Of a stretch of DNA of 64,000 bases, positions 9,711-19,199 are shown in pieces. Under the pieces are notes generated by a model, which was not told the DNA's origin, ran no database searches, and saw only the letters and a program-made list of their open reading frames with translations. A program made the translations under genes and the position numbers. Within the stretch, counting starts at the first letter, position 1; the number at the start of each line of letters is the position of its first letter. The stretch spans positions 186,001-250,000 of the forward strand of contig NZ_SRPE01000003.1 in assembly GCF_004785645.1 (NCBI RefSeq). The letters are read 5' to 3'. This stretch comes from Empedobacter tilapiae (GTDB taxonomy: Bacteria > Bacteroidota > Bacteroidia > Flavobacteriales > Weeksellaceae).

Positions 9711-12248
9711 TTAAAAATTCCAATCTAATCCGATTGTTATGCCAAATTTACGAACATCTGGCAAATTATTATAATTTCCGCGCCAATTAAAATCAACTCG
9801 AATTGGCCTAATGTTTCCAAAACCAATGTTTTCGATACCAAAACCGTATTCATAGTAGATTTGTTGATTAGGAGCGAAATATTGTATTGTAGAGTGGTTA
9901 ATTGCTTTACTCTTTTCTGAAATATCTCCGTATGCTGCTCTTAAGAATCCAACTTCTCTGAGTTTCAATTTCTTGATCAATGGAATTTTATTTAAAATCC
10001 AACCGTTGAAATGATGTTCCCAGTTTAATGTAGCATATTCATCTGTTACAAATTCGTAATAGTCTAATTGAGAAAATGTTCCATAAACTTGTCCATAACT
10101 TTCATTTCCTGGGATTGCACTCATTAATGAAAGAGGAACTCCTTGAAAAGTTTTACCAGCTTCAATTGTTAATAATGATTTACCAAAAGATCCAATCAAA
10201 ATTGGTTGAGTATATAAAAATTGAAGTTTATCGTATTCAAAATCTGAGTTGATTACGCCTTTCAATCCTTTTGTATAACGTAACATTAATGTTGGTGCAA
10301 GTGTAGTCATTTCATACCGATCAATCCCATATTGAGAATATTTTGCACCTGGACGAGCAATAACTGAAACGCTAACACTAGAGTTTGTTAAGGTTTCTTT
10401 TATTTGTCCATTCTTTTCATATGCAATAGAGAAGTGCTCTGTATCTGCTGGCTTTATTAATTGATAATTTCCATCAATACGAAATGTTACATTTTTCCAA
10501 GGTTCTATTGAAGTATAAATATTTGTCAAATTATTATTACTCAAAAATCGATTATCACCTTGATTTATAATAGAAGAAGATGCAAAACTACGTGTCATGA
10601 TTCCATCAGAAGAAGTTAATGAAGCTGCTAATTGTTCTACATCACGTTTAGTCCCAATTCCAGCTTGAAAACGATTGTATCTATTGAACATATAACGAAA
10701 GTCTGCTCCATATTTAAATTTATTATCTTTAAAACCATAGGCCATGAAACCTTGTGCGCGCCACATATCATTTTGAGAAAAATATGTACGAGCTCCAGCT
10801 CTCAAGCGAACGCCTTCTATTTGATTATATCCAAATGAAGAATATAAATTACCAATGTCAATTGAATTCCAAATATTGTAATATCCTGAACCAAGAACTT
10901 CAACTGCTTTTACGATATTATTGAATTTTGGAACTTTGTTTAATTGCTCTAAAGTTTCATAAATACCTTCTTGATCTTTTGTTAAAACTTCAGGACGATT
11001 TTCTGCCCAAAATTGTTTGTCTTTTTCATTTAAAGCTGCTTTTGCAGGATCCAATTTTTCGTAATAATAGTTTTCAGGATGTGTTGTATTAAAATCGTAA
11101 TTGTAATAATTAACTGTTTTATGAGCAAAAATTCCCTTCGCACTTTCTTTTTTACTTAATAGCGACATATCCAACATTGCATATTCTTTTTTCGGGTAGA
11201 AAATAGAATCGTTTGGAATATCATATTCAAGATTCATAAAAATATTTCGGACGAAGTTTACATTGATTTCTTTAGTTGTCTCCATTACAACTTCTTTTAC
11301 AGCATAAGCATCTTTCGAAATATATAATTCTCCTTTGAATGTTAATTCTCCTTCACGACGAGGGTAATATTTGATTCGGTAAGACTCTATTCCATCTACA
11401 TCAACTGTATCTTTTAATTCATAATCATAGACAGCAAAACCATCTGTAGCAATTGGACTTACAAATTTAATATCTAAAATATTTACACGATTATCATAAA
11501 TATCAATATCTCGGAAAAGGTTTTTAACAGTAGCAGCAACTACTTCATTTTTCTCAAAACCAGATGTTTTATTGGCGATTAATTCACGTCGTTCTTTAGT
11601 AGAAGGTTTATTGATTCCTGCAACATTATAAATTGATTCGTTTAAAAAAGCGGGTAAATAAGTTTTTCCGTTGATAGAAGAAGTGTCTACTTTTTCGAAA
11701 ACAAATTCCATTCCTTTGAAAATCTTTCGTTTCATAAAAGTTGAATCGATATTACTGATATCAAATTGCAACTTCTCGTATTCATTATATTGATAATGAG
11801 GAGTCAATTTTAATCCATTTTTCTTTTTACGCTTCCAAACTTCTCGTAAAATAGCATAAGCTGGATTTTCTTTCTTTTTAAGCCGTTTTTTCTTTGCAGA
11901 GACAACAGCTTCTTTTAATTCAACTGATGATGAATCATCAGTTTCGAGATCTTTTTCAGCTAAAAATAATTGAGCTACAAAATTATAATCGATTTTATTT
12001 TCGATAATATAATCAGCAGTTTCATAACCACTTTTTGAAATTACAATTTTAGTGGTATTTGTAGCAGATTCAATATAAAAAGTTCCGTCTGAATTAGATG
12101 TAGCACTAATTTTTAATTCTGGTAAACGAATGTCTGCATAAGGAATAGGTTTCAATGTTTCAGAATCGATAACCTTTCCTTGGATTTTTATTTGCGCGTG
12201 CAAAGACGCCAAAACAACTATAAAAAAAGCTGTTATATAACTTTTCAT
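9711..12248 (-). CDS. DUF5686 outer-membrane protein with carboxypeptidase-regulatory-like N-terminus
   Basis: 845 residues from ATG 12248 (the TTG three bases upstream is less likely). A signal peptide (KSYITAFFIVVLASLHAQ) leads into a carboxypeptidase-regulatory-like beta-sandwich (IQGKVIDSETLKPIPYADIRLP, residues about 20-105), a central periplasmic region, and a C-terminal beta-barrel ending in the outer-membrane signature Trp-Asn-Phe. This matches the DUF5686 family of Bacteroidota outer-membrane proteins of unknown function. It follows the pdhB terminator and has a TAnnTTTG-like motif on the minus strand at 12309-12302, so it probably has its own promoter. Confidence 0.85.
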   Translation of the reverse strand: MKSYITAFFIVVLASLHAQIKIQGKVIDSETLKPIPYADIRLPELKISATSNSDGTFYIESATNTTKIVISKSGYETADYIIENKIDYNFVAQLFLAEKDLETDDSSSVELKEAVVSAKKKRLKKKENPAYAILREVWKRKKKNGLKLTPHYQYNEYEKLQFDISNIDSTFMKRKIFKGMEFVFEKVDTSSINGKTYLPAFLNESIYNVAGINKPSTKERRELIANKTSGFEKNEVVAATVKNLFRDIDIYDNRVNILDIKFVSPIATDGFAVYDYELKDTVDVDGIESYRIKYYPRREGELTFKGELYISKDAYAVKEVVMETTKEINVNFVRNIFMNLEYDIPNDSIFYPKKEYAMLDMSLLSKKESAKGIFAHKTVNYYNYDFNTTHPENYYYEKLDPAKAALNEKDKQFWAENRPEVLTKDQEGIYETLEQLNKVPKFNNIVKAVEVLGSGYYNIWNSIDIGNLYSSFGYNQIEGVRLRAGARTYFSQNDMWRAQGFMAYGFKDNKFKYGADFRYMFNRYNRFQAGIGTKRDVEQLAASLTSSDGIMTRSFASSSIINQGDNRFLSNNNLTNIYTSIEPWKNVTFRIDGNYQLIKPADTEHFSIAYEKNGQIKETLTNSSVSVSVIARPGAKYSQYGIDRYEMTTLAPTLMLRYTKGLKGVINSDFEYDKLQFLYTQPILIGSFGKSLLTIEAGKTFQGVPLSLMSAIPGNESYGQVYGTFSQLDYYEFVTDEYATLNWEHHFNGWILNKIPLIKKLKLREVGFLRAAYGDISEKSKAINHSTIQYFAPNQQIYYEYGFGIENIGFGNIRPIRVDFNWRGNYNNLPDVRKFGITIGLDWNF

Positions 12249-12263
12249 CAATAAGATTTGGTT

Positions 12264-12301
12264 AAAAAAATAAAGTCTAGCAAAATGTATGCTAGACTTT
12301 A
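12264..12301 (-). terminator. Terminator downstream of pdhB
   Basis: AAGTCTAGCA pairs with TGCTAGACTT around a short loop; the minus-strand copy is followed by a T-run. Located about 25 bases after the pdhB stop. Confidence 0.75.
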
Positions 12302-12325
12302 CAAATATAGTTGATAAATCTTATA

Positions 12326-13303
12326 TTATTTATACATAACTGATTTTACAGCTTCAATTACATCTTTTGCTTTTGGAATCCAAGTTTCGTATAAATTTGG
12401 AGCGTAAGGAGCTGATGTATCTTTAGTTGTAATACGTTTAATTGGAGCATCTAAATAATCGAATGCTTTTTGTTGAACCATATAAGTAATTTCAGATGCA
12501 ACTGAAGCAAAAGGCCAAGCTTCTTCTAAAACAACTAAACGATTTGTTTTCTTAACAGACTTGAAAATTGTGTCGTAATCTAATGGACGAACTGTACGTA
12601 AATCGATAACTTCTACACTAATCCCTTCTTTTGCTAATTCATCTGCAGCAATGTAAGCTTGCTTTATAATCTTACCAAAAGATACTAATGTAACATCTGT
12701 TCCTTCTCTTTTAATTTCTGCTTTACCGATTTCGATTGTATATTCTTCATCCGGCATTTCCATTTTATCTCCATACATCTGTTCAGATTCCATGAAAATA
12801 ACAGGATCATTATCTCTAATTGCAGATTTTAATAAACCTTTTGCATCATAAGGATTAGAAGGGACAACTACTTTAAGACCAGGTACATTTGCGTACCAGT
12901 TTTCGAAAGCTTGAGAGTGTGTAGCACCTAATTGTCCAGCAGATGCTGTAGGTCCTCTAAATACAATTGGACAATTAAATTGTCCTCCTGACATTTGATA
13001 GATTTTAGCTGCATTATTGATGATTTGATCAATAGCAACTAATGAAAAGTTAAATGTCATATATTCCACAATAGGACGACAACCAGTCATTGTAGATCCA
13101 ATTGCAATACCAGAAAACCCTGATTCAGCGATTGGAGCATCAATAACACGTTTTGATCCAAATTCGTCTAACATTCCTTTTGAAGCTTTATATGCTCCGT
13201 TATATTCTGCTACTTCTTCTCCAATTAAAAATATAGATTCATCGCGACGCATTTCTTCACTCATTGCCTCCGCGATTACTTCTCTAAATGTTTTTATAGC
13301 CAT
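12326..13303 (-). CDS. pdhB: Pyruvate dehydrogenase E1 component subunit beta
   Basis: 325 residues spanning the whole E1-beta: LIGEEVAEYNGAYKASKG near residue 25 with the glutamate that activates thiamine diphosphate, RVIDAPIAESGFSGIAIG, then PIVEYMTFNF, GQLGATHSQAFENWYANVPGL and the C-terminal transketolase-like domain (VIDLRTVRPLDYDTI, VVLEEAWPFASVASEI). With E1-alpha (not in this window) it decarboxylates pyruvate for acetyl-CoA synthesis. The split from pdhA, which is elsewhere here, is usual in Flavobacteriia. A TACATTTG motif on the minus strand (13349-13342) is a candidate -7 element, 38 bases before the ATG. Confidence 0.95.
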   Translation of the reverse strand: MAIKTFREVIAEAMSEEMRRDESIFLIGEEVAEYNGAYKASKGMLDEFGSKRVIDAPIAESGFSGIAIGSTMTGCRPIVEYMTFNFSLVAIDQIINNAAKIYQMSGGQFNCPIVFRGPTASAGQLGATHSQAFENWYANVPGLKVVVPSNPYDAKGLLKSAIRDNDPVIFMESEQMYGDKMEMPDEEYTIEIGKAEIKREGTDVTLVSFGKIIKQAYIAADELAKEGISVEVIDLRTVRPLDYDTIFKSVKKTNRLVVLEEAWPFASVASEITYMVQQKAFDYLDAPIKRITTKDTSAPYAPNLYETWIPKAKDVIEAVKSVMYK

Positions 13304-13384
13304 TTTATGCGATTTCGTTCTTTATTATATTTTTCCTAAAGCAAATGTAGTAAAAAACTTGCGAATTATTAAATATGAATTATG

Positions 13385-13424
13385 TACAAAAAAATCCCAA
13401 AACAACTTATTAAGCGTTTTGGGA
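13385..13424 (-). terminator. Terminator downstream of the TM2 gene
   Basis: ATCCCAAAAC and GTTTTGGGAT form a 10-bp stem followed by seven T on the minus strand, just after the TM2 stop. Confidence 0.85.
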
Positions 13425-13457
13425 TACATAATATTTTAAAAGAATGTAATCTCTGTT

Positions 13458-13712
13458 TTAGAACCAACCTTTGTGACCTTCTACATATGTTTTATCAAAT
13501 TCTTCGTCAGATTTTGTTAAATAGATAATTCCTTCAATTAGTCCTGTAAGAGAACCTATTGCACCACATGTAACAAGACTTAAAATTAACTGAATTGTAC
13601 CCTCTTTTGTATACCCTAAGTAAAATTTATGAACAGCGAAAACGCCTAAAATAATTCCTAAAATTCCAGCAATAAGTTTTTTTTCTGATTTGTATGGTTG
13701 ATTGTTTTCCAT
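13458..13712 (-). CDS. TM2 domain membrane protein
   Basis: The ATG at 13712 gives an 84-residue protein; a longer upstream frame adds 24 residues without family support. KKLIAGILGIILGVFAVHKFYLGYTKEGTIQLILSLV is a TM2 domain: two hydrophobic helices with the G-x-H-x-F-Y-L-G turn between them, followed by a second segment ending in the negatively charged tail. TM2 proteins are small inner-membrane proteins of unclear role, often accessory to envelope or signalling functions. A TAAATTTG motif lies on the minus strand at 13758-13751, 39 bases before the ATG. Confidence 0.85.
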   Translation of the reverse strand: MENNQPYKSEKKLIAGILGIILGVFAVHKFYLGYTKEGTIQLILSLVTCGAIGSLTGLIEGIIYLTKSDEEFDKTYVEGHKGWF

Positions 13713-13887
13713 AGTTTTAAAGTTTAAATAATAATTGTTTTTGTTGGTTACAAATTTAATTTGTCCATCTTTCTTAAAAATCACTAGATATAATGATTTT
13801 GAATATTGTACAAATAAAATAAATCTGATCTTAATATAAGGTTAAGGATTTAACAATCTACTTATTATAATATCAATCGGTTTTCTT

Positions 13888-13895
13888 TACATTTG
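13888..13895 (+). promoter_or_regulatory. Candidate -7 promoter element upstream of the B12 riboswitch
   Basis: TACATTTG fits TAnnTTTG and would start transcription right before the riboswitch core at about 13903. No clear TTTG -33 box is present at the expected spacing. Confidence 0.5.
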
Positions 13896-13899
13896 TACA

Positions 13900-14045
13900 A
13901 AATGGTGCTCAACGAGTGAGTTAAAAGGGAATTTGGTTCAATTCCAAAACTGTCCCCGCAACTGTAAATTCTAATATACTTTTTGTAAAAGAATAAGTCA
14001 GGAAACCTGCCATTGCTAACTAATAATAGAAAATGTTTTCGGAGG
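13900..14045 (+). ncRNA. Cobalamin (adenosylcobalamin/B12) riboswitch
   Basis: The segment contains the ordered conserved blocks of the B12 box: GGTGCTC near the 5' end, AAAGGGAA, a pairing arm ATTTGG/CCAAAA, the core CCCCGCAACTGTAAAT, and GTCAGGAAACCTGCC. It stands 16 or so bases before the ATG of a BtuB-like receptor, with a GGAGGAA purine stretch (14041-14047) at the ribosome position that an expression platform could mask. Class members bind cobalamins and turn off downstream uptake genes when B12 is plentiful, here by either termination or translation control; no separate terminator is clear. Confidence 0.93.
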
Positions 14046-14061
14046 AAGAACAGATTTTAAT

Positions 14062-15870
14062 ATGAAAAAACTTTTTCTTTGTTTTAGTCTTATCGCTGGA
14101 ATTGCTTTTGCACAGACGGATACAATCAATTTGAAACCTTTGATTTTGAATGATGCTTTTCTTAAAAATCATTATAAATCTCAAAGTATTATCAAACTAA
14201 ATGATAGTATTTTAGAGCAAAACCCTAATCAACTGACGCAAGTTTTACAAGCACAAACGCCAATTTATTTTAAAGAAAATGGACGAGGAATGGTTTCTTC
14301 GCCTTCGTTTCGTGGAACTTTAGCTTCTCATACAGCAGTAATTTGGAACGGAATAAATGTCAATTCGCAAACAACAGGGCAAACCGATTTTAATTTATTT
14401 GCAAGTAATTCGTTCGATGGAATTTTGGTAAAACCAGGCGGAGGAAGTATTGCGTACGGAACAGGTTCTATCGGCGGTACAATTCATTTGTTGAATAAAT
14501 TTGAGTATGAGAAAGGTTTACAGCAAAAAATCAATTTAGGATATGGACGCTACGATACGTGGTCGGGAAAATATCAGTTGAAATATAGTACAGAAAAATT
14601 TAGTTCTTCGATAGATTACGAACGCAATCAATCTGATAATGATTACAAAATTCCGAATCACATGAAGAAGAATTTGAACGGAAAATATTATTTCAATACA
14701 ATTAATGGGAATTTTGGTTATAAAATCAATCCTAAAAATGAGTTGAAACTTTATTCGATGTTCAATTTTGGAAAACGAGAATTTCCTTTGGTTGACATTG
14801 GTTCAACGCCTTCTGGATACGAAAATCAAGATTATCGCTTGATGACAGAATGGAATTTTAATCCAAATGAAAAATGGCAATCACAGTTAAAATTAGCTTA
14901 TATCCGAGAAGAAAGCAGTTATTTCAACAATATTCACAAATCTTATTCGGACGATTTACAGGTTGATAATTATATTTTAAAATATTATCTGAATCACCAA
15001 ATCACTAATAATTTTGAGCTTTCACTTTTATCTGAAGCTAATTATAATCAAGGAAGTGGAAATAATTTGACCAAAAGTGATCAAAATTCAATCAATTTTG
15101 CCTTAATCGCGAAGTATAAATTATCAGATGTTTTGGAATACGAAGCGAGTATTCGCCAAGATTTTTCTGATACTTTTCAAAATCCTTTTATTTATTCGTT
15201 AGGATTTAATTATCGTCCGATGCATTCGTATCAATTGAGAGGAAATGTTTCTAAAAATTTCAGAAATCCAACGTACAATGATTTATTTTGGAAAACTGGT
15301 GGAAATCCAGATTTGAAATCAGAATCAGCTTATCAATTTGAATTAGGAAATGATTTTATCAGCAAGAATTTAAACATTCAAACTAATATTTTTTATAATA
15401 AGTTGAGTGATATGATTCAATGGATTCCGAGTTCGCAAAACAGTTCTTATTGGGTTCCTGAGAACATTCACAAAGCAGAAACCTATGGTTTTGAAATGAT
15501 TGGAAATTACAAATGGAATGCGTTTAGTTTCAATACAACTTATGCATATACCAAGACAAAAGATAAATTTAATAATAAGGAATTGATGTATTCGCCAAAT
15601 CATAAATGGACGGCGAGCGCGCAATACACTTACAAACGTTTATCTGCTTTTGTACAAAATATTTATACAAGTAAAGTTTTTACTGATTCTGAAGAAGAAA
15701 GAACACTTGATGGATTTTGGCTAACGAATTTAGGAATTAATTATACGATTACACCACTTTATAGCGTTTCTATGAGAGTGAATAATTTGTTTGATCAAGA
15801 GTATCAAACCCAAGAAAATCGTTGGCAAGCAGGCACAAATTATAATATACAAATACAAATAAAATTTTAA
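14062..15870 (+). CDS. btuB: BtuB-like TonB-dependent outer-membrane receptor for cobalamin
   Basis: 602 residues with signal peptide (KKLFLCFSLIAGIAFAQ), a TonB-receptor plug at about 45-140 (LTQVLQAQTPIYFKENGRGMVSSPSFRG, TAVIWNGINVNSQTTGQTD, VKPGGGSIAYGTGSIGGTIHL) and a beta-barrel ending in Phe (QIQIKF). The typical regular receptor start for the barrel is kept and the plug is shorter than in SusC-type proteins. The cobalamin riboswitch directly upstream assigns the substrate better than the sequence alone. Only four bases separate it from the BtuG-like lipoprotein gene, so the two are one transcript and probably form a surface lid-and-pore complex. Confidence 0.92.
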   Translation: MKKLFLCFSLIAGIAFAQTDTINLKPLILNDAFLKNHYKSQSIIKLNDSILEQNPNQLTQVLQAQTPIYFKENGRGMVSSPSFRGTLASHTAVIWNGINVNSQTTGQTDFNLFASNSFDGILVKPGGGSIAYGTGSIGGTIHLLNKFEYEKGLQQKINLGYGRYDTWSGKYQLKYSTEKFSSSIDYERNQSDNDYKIPNHMKKNLNGKYYFNTINGNFGYKINPKNELKLYSMFNFGKREFPLVDIGSTPSGYENQDYRLMTEWNFNPNEKWQSQLKLAYIREESSYFNNIHKSYSDDLQVDNYILKYYLNHQITNNFELSLLSEANYNQGSGNNLTKSDQNSINFALIAKYKLSDVLEYEASIRQDFSDTFQNPFIYSLGFNYRPMHSYQLRGNVSKNFRNPTYNDLFWKTGGNPDLKSESAYQFELGNDFISKNLNIQTNIFYNKLSDMIQWIPSSQNSSYWVPENIHKAETYGFEMIGNYKWNAFSFNTTYAYTKTKDKFNNKELMYSPNHKWTASAQYTYKRLSAFVQNIYTSKVFTDSEEERTLDGFWLTNLGINYTITPLYSVSMRVNNLFDQEYQTQENRWQAGTNYNIQIQIKF

Positions 15871-15874
15871 AACT

Positions 15875-16951
15875 ATGACTAAATTTAAATCACTAGCATT
15901 TATAGCTTTAGCAGGAATATTTTTACAATCTTGTTCAAATGATGATGATGGACCAAACAATGATCCTGAAAAAGGTAATTATTCGAAAGGAGTTTTTATT
16001 TTAAATGAAGGAGGTTTCAATTCAGCTAATGCAGAAATCACTTATTTTGATCCAACAAAAGATGTAAGTACAACAAATCCTATTCAAGAAATTTTCAAGA
16101 CTGCGAATGCCGGTGCACAATTGGGTTCTGTAGGACAAAGCATGTATTTCAAAGGAAATAAGGCTTATATTGTTCTTAATGTTTCTAATAAAGTAGAGGT
16201 TGTAGACAACACAACTTTCAAAAAGATTAGTACAATTCCATCATCAGATAATATGAGTAATCCTCGTTACATCGTTTCTGATGATCAATTTTTGTATATC
16301 TCAAACTGGGGAGATCCTAATGTTAAGACGGATGATTTCATTGCAAAATATAAAATCAGTGATTTAACTTTCGTTGAAAAATATAAGGTTGACGAAGGTC
16401 CTGAAAAAATGGTTCTTGAAAACAACAAACTTTATATAGCGCAAAAAGGAGGTTGGGGAACTGGTAAAACTGTTACTATTATTGACCTTAAAACAACTGA
16501 TAAAAAGAGTGTAAATGTTGGTGATGTTCCGACGGATTTAACAATTCAGAACGGAAATCTATTTGTACTTTCTCAAGGTGTTTCTTACGGAAATACTACA
16601 AAAGGAAAATTGGTTCGTTATAATTTAACTTCAGAAGACAAATTAGAAATGAATTTTCCTGATGGACAACATCCAAATTTCTTAGTTGCGGAAAATAGTA
16701 AATTGTATTACATAGTTAATAATTCTGTTTATTCTATGGCTACAAATGCGACAGCTTTACCTACAAAAGCAGATTACATAACAGGAGCTGATAATGTATA
16801 TGGTTTTCATGTAAAAGGTGATACTTTTTATGTTTTAGACGCAAAAGATTACAATTCTAATGGACGATTATTAATTCAGAATGTACAAGGTGGTCTTAAA
16901 AATCCAGCGATTACAACTGGAGTTTCACCAAATTCTGTTTACATCAAATAA
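15875..16951 (+). CDS. BtuG-like surface lipoprotein, DUF5074/YncE-type beta-propeller
   Basis: 358 residues. The lipobox LQSC places the lipidated cysteine at residue 20, and the following SNDDDG is rich in acidic residues like the Bacteroidota surface-export signal, so it should face outward. The body is a propeller with repeats such as GVFILNEGGFNSANAEITYFD, KAYIVLNVSNKVEVVD and KLYIAQKGGWGTGKTVTIIDLK. In Bacteroides, BtuG is a surface lipoprotein that binds B12 very tightly on the BtuB pore; this gene has the matching architecture, position and riboswitch control, but its B12 binding is inferred. Confidence 0.82.
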   Translation: MTKFKSLAFIALAGIFLQSCSNDDDGPNNDPEKGNYSKGVFILNEGGFNSANAEITYFDPTKDVSTTNPIQEIFKTANAGAQLGSVGQSMYFKGNKAYIVLNVSNKVEVVDNTTFKKISTIPSSDNMSNPRYIVSDDQFLYISNWGDPNVKTDDFIAKYKISDLTFVEKYKVDEGPEKMVLENNKLYIAQKGGWGTGKTVTIIDLKTTDKKSVNVGDVPTDLTIQNGNLFVLSQGVSYGNTTKGKLVRYNLTSEDKLEMNFPDGQHPNFLVAENSKLYYIVNNSVYSMATNATALPTKADYITGADNVYGFHVKGDTFYVLDAKDYNSNGRLLIQNVQGGLKNPAITTGVSPNSVYIK

Positions 16952-16972
16952 TATTTCCTGAAAAATCAACAT

Positions 16973-17007
16973 AAAAAAATCTGAAGTCTAAACTTCAGAT
17001 TTTTTTA
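16973..17007. terminator. Bidirectional terminator
   Basis: AAATCTGAAGT-ctaa-ACTTCAGATTT between an A-run and a T-run. The stop codon of the minus-strand transporter falls inside the loop, so the element is shared closely by both genes. Confidence 0.85.
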
Positions 17008-17893
17008 TGTGTTTTATTTTGAAAATTGTTTGTGAATTAAACACTAAAATCGCAAGTAAAATCAAACTATAACCAATCATTTGCATTGGCGAAACGACTT
17101 CTTTATAATAGAAAATTGCCAAAACAAAATTCATAATAGGATTCAAATAAATTAAAATTCCTACCGTTGAAGAATCAATTCCTTTTAAAGCAAAATTGTT
17201 TAAGAACATAGGAATAATGGTGAACAAAACCACAATCATCATAATACATTGATAAAAAATAGTTTCTGTCGGAATGGGTCCTGAAAAAATGAAAACTAAT
17301 GGTAGCATAAGAATGGCTACGATTAATAATTGCGTCATCAATAAATTGAAACTATCAAAAACATTCAAACTTCTCTGAATGATGATGTACAGCGCAAATG
17401 TACATGCTACAATCAAACTATAAACCAGATCTATAAGATGACCTATAGAAAGAACCAAACATGCTAAAAGACTAATACCAACTGCAATCCATTTTATTTT
17501 GGTTAAATTTTCTTTCAGAATAATGAAAGCCAAAACGGTTGTAATAATCGGACAAACCAAGTAAGAGAGCGATGCAGCTTGCACACTAATATGATTCATC
17601 ACAATAATAAACATCAACCAATTTGTCATCAAAATCAATGATCCGCCAACAATTAAACTTCCTAATTTTTTCTGTTTCTTTTTATCAAATGATTTGAACA
17701 AATCATAATCAGCTTTGATTTTATTGCGTCGAAATCCAACATTAATCACAACTAAAAAGAAAACGGAAACGTACAATCTAAAAAATAGAATATCCAAAGG
17801 CGGATAACCTGCGATTGGTTTCAATCCGAAACTAAAAAATCCCCACATAAAGTAGGTTATAATGGCTGCAATGATATATTTTGATTGATTCAT
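16988..17893 (-). CDS. EamA/RarD-family transporter
   Basis: 301 residues with about ten hydrophobic segments, typical of a drug/metabolite transporter with two EamA repeats. The start (MNQSKYIIAAIITYFMWGFFSFGLKPI) has the aromatic W-G-x-x-F motif seen in RarD-like members, and YLVCPIITTVLAFIILKE and LIYLNPIMNFVLAIFYYKEV are the conserved EamA segments. The substrate is not known; it may export metabolites or amino acids. A TACATTTG element on the minus strand (17921-17914) is 20 bases before the ATG. It is divergent from tadA with only 77 bases between starts. Confidence 0.85.
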   Translation of the reverse strand: MNQSKYIIAAIITYFMWGFFSFGLKPIAGYPPLDILFFRLYVSVFFLVVINVGFRRNKIKADYDLFKSFDKKKQKKLGSLIVGGSLILMTNWLMFIIVMNHISVQAASLSYLVCPIITTVLAFIILKENLTKIKWIAVGISLLACLVLSIGHLIDLVYSLIVACTFALYIIIQRSLNVFDSFNLLMTQLLIVAILMLPLVFIFSGPIPTETIFYQCIMMIVVLFTIIPMFLNNFALKGIDSSTVGILIYLNPIMNFVLAIFYYKEVVSPMQMIGYSLILLAILVFNSQTIFKIKHIKKSEV

Positions 17894-17945
17894 AAAAGAG
17901 GCGTCAATTTGTACAAATGTATCGAATATCCAATTTGGAAATGAT

Positions 17946-17953
17946 TATTTTTG
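17946..17953 (+). promoter_or_regulatory. Candidate -7 element for tadA
   Basis: TATTTTTG matches TAnnTTTG, 17 bases before the chosen ATG of tadA at 17971, and helps decide against the longer upstream frame. Confidence 0.45.
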
Positions 17954-17970
17954 CCTTAAATTTTTTGGAA

Positions 17971-18411
17971 ATGGAAAATCTTTTTACAGACGAATATTTT
18001 ATGCGAATAGCCTTTAACGAAGCGATTACAGCTTTCGAGCGAGACGAAATTCCAGTTGGAGCTGTGATTGTTTGTAACAACAAAATTATTGCAAAAGCGC
18101 ATAATTTAACCGAAACGTTGACTGATGTTACAGCGCACGCTGAAATGCAAGCGATTACGTCAGCAGCAAATTATTTGGGTGGAAAATACTTACAAGATTG
18201 TACATTGTATGTAACCTTAGAACCTTGTGTAATGTGCGGCGGCGCATTGTATTGGAGTCAAATCTCAAAAGTGGTTTATGGAGCTTCGGATGAGAAACGT
18301 GGTTTTAAAGCAAAAATTGGCGAATTACATCCAAAAACTGAAATTGTTTCGGGAATTATGGAAGACGAATGTGGTCAATTAATGAAAGAATTTTTTCAGC
18401 GTAAGCGCTAA
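17971..18411 (+). CDS. tadA: tRNA-specific adenosine deaminase
   Basis: 146 residues from ATG 17971; the frame extends upstream to 17917, but the family begins about here and a promoter-like motif sits in that extension. Zinc and catalytic motifs are visible: HAE at 56-58 and PCVMC at 85-89, with IPVGAVIV before them. TadA converts A34 of tRNA-Arg(ACG) to inosine so that it reads CGU, CGC and CGA codons. Its last four bases overlap the end of the convergent hydrolase gene. Confidence 0.95.
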   Translation: MENLFTDEYFMRIAFNEAITAFERDEIPVGAVIVCNNKIIAKAHNLTETLTDVTAHAEMQAITSAANYLGGKYLQDCTLYVTLEPCVMCGGALYWSQISKVVYGASDEKRGFKAKIGELHPKTEIVSGIMEDECGQLMKEFFQRKR

Positions 18412-19154
18412 ATCGACTTTAAAATCGATAGAACTTCGTCATAATTTTCCATATAAGTCATGTGTCCACTATTAAACTTATAGAGATGAATGTTGGGTAA
18501 ATCTGGAATTAAACTTAAAAATAATTCAGGATTAACCGTTTCATCATTCATTCCAACAATAATATAAATTTCACCTTTGAAATCATACAAAATCGACGAA
18601 CGATCTGGACGTTCTCGCATTCCTTTCAAAGCTGCACAAATGCCTTCAATTGGAGTTTTTAAAGCAATTTCTTTTACAAATTTTAACTCATCTTTGAATT
18701 GGTCCCGATGATGTGTTGCAAATAAAGTAGGCATACTAAAACTCACCAACGCATTGAAATTTTTGCGAGCAGTTTCACACGCTTTCAAACGTTGATTTTT
18801 CTTCGCTTCATCATCTGACAAAGTCGAAGAATTTACCAATACAATGTTTTCGACTCGTTCAAGAAAAATATCAGCCAATGCACACGTCACATATCCTCCC
18901 ATCGAATGTCCTACAAAAGTTACTTTTTCAAGATTTAATTCATCCAGAACCTCAATCACTTTTTCCGCCATTTCTTCCATCGTATTTACATCTTGCAAAT
19001 TTTCAGAATTTCCATGTCCAGGCAAATCAATTGTAATAATTTGATTGTGATGAAATAGACCATTCTGTAAACGATTCCATATTTTATGATTTTCCAAAAA
19101 ACCATGTAAGAAAACTATAGGTTTCCCAACTCCAATACTTTCGTAGAACAACAT
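18408..19154 (-). CDS. Alpha/beta-hydrolase family protein
   Basis: 248 residues with the canonical alpha/beta-hydrolase order: oxyanion HGF at about 17-19, the PGHGNS segment, nucleophile elbow GHSMGG with Ser84, then the acid loop GMNDETVNP and a catalytic His in NSGHMTYMEN near residue 230. It lacks a signal peptide, so it acts in the cytoplasm. Similar proteins include MenH-like enzymes and esterases; the substrate cannot be set by sequence. The minus-strand TAAATTTG at 19194-19187 is a fair promoter -7 match, with a leader of about 30 bases. Confidence 0.85.
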   Translation of the reverse strand: MLFYESIGVGKPIVFLHGFLENHKIWNRLQNGLFHHNQIITIDLPGHGNSENLQDVNTMEEMAEKVIEVLDELNLEKVTFVGHSMGGYVTCALADIFLERVENIVLVNSSTLSDDEAKKNQRLKACETARKNFNALVSFSMPTLFATHHRDQFKDELKFVKEIALKTPIEGICAALKGMRERPDRSSILYDFKGEIYIIVGMNDETVNPELFLSLIPDLPNIHLYKFNSGHMTYMENYDEVLSILKSI

Positions 19155-19199
19155 ATTTTGGTTCAGAATTTGTAATTAATTAAATACAAATTTACAACA

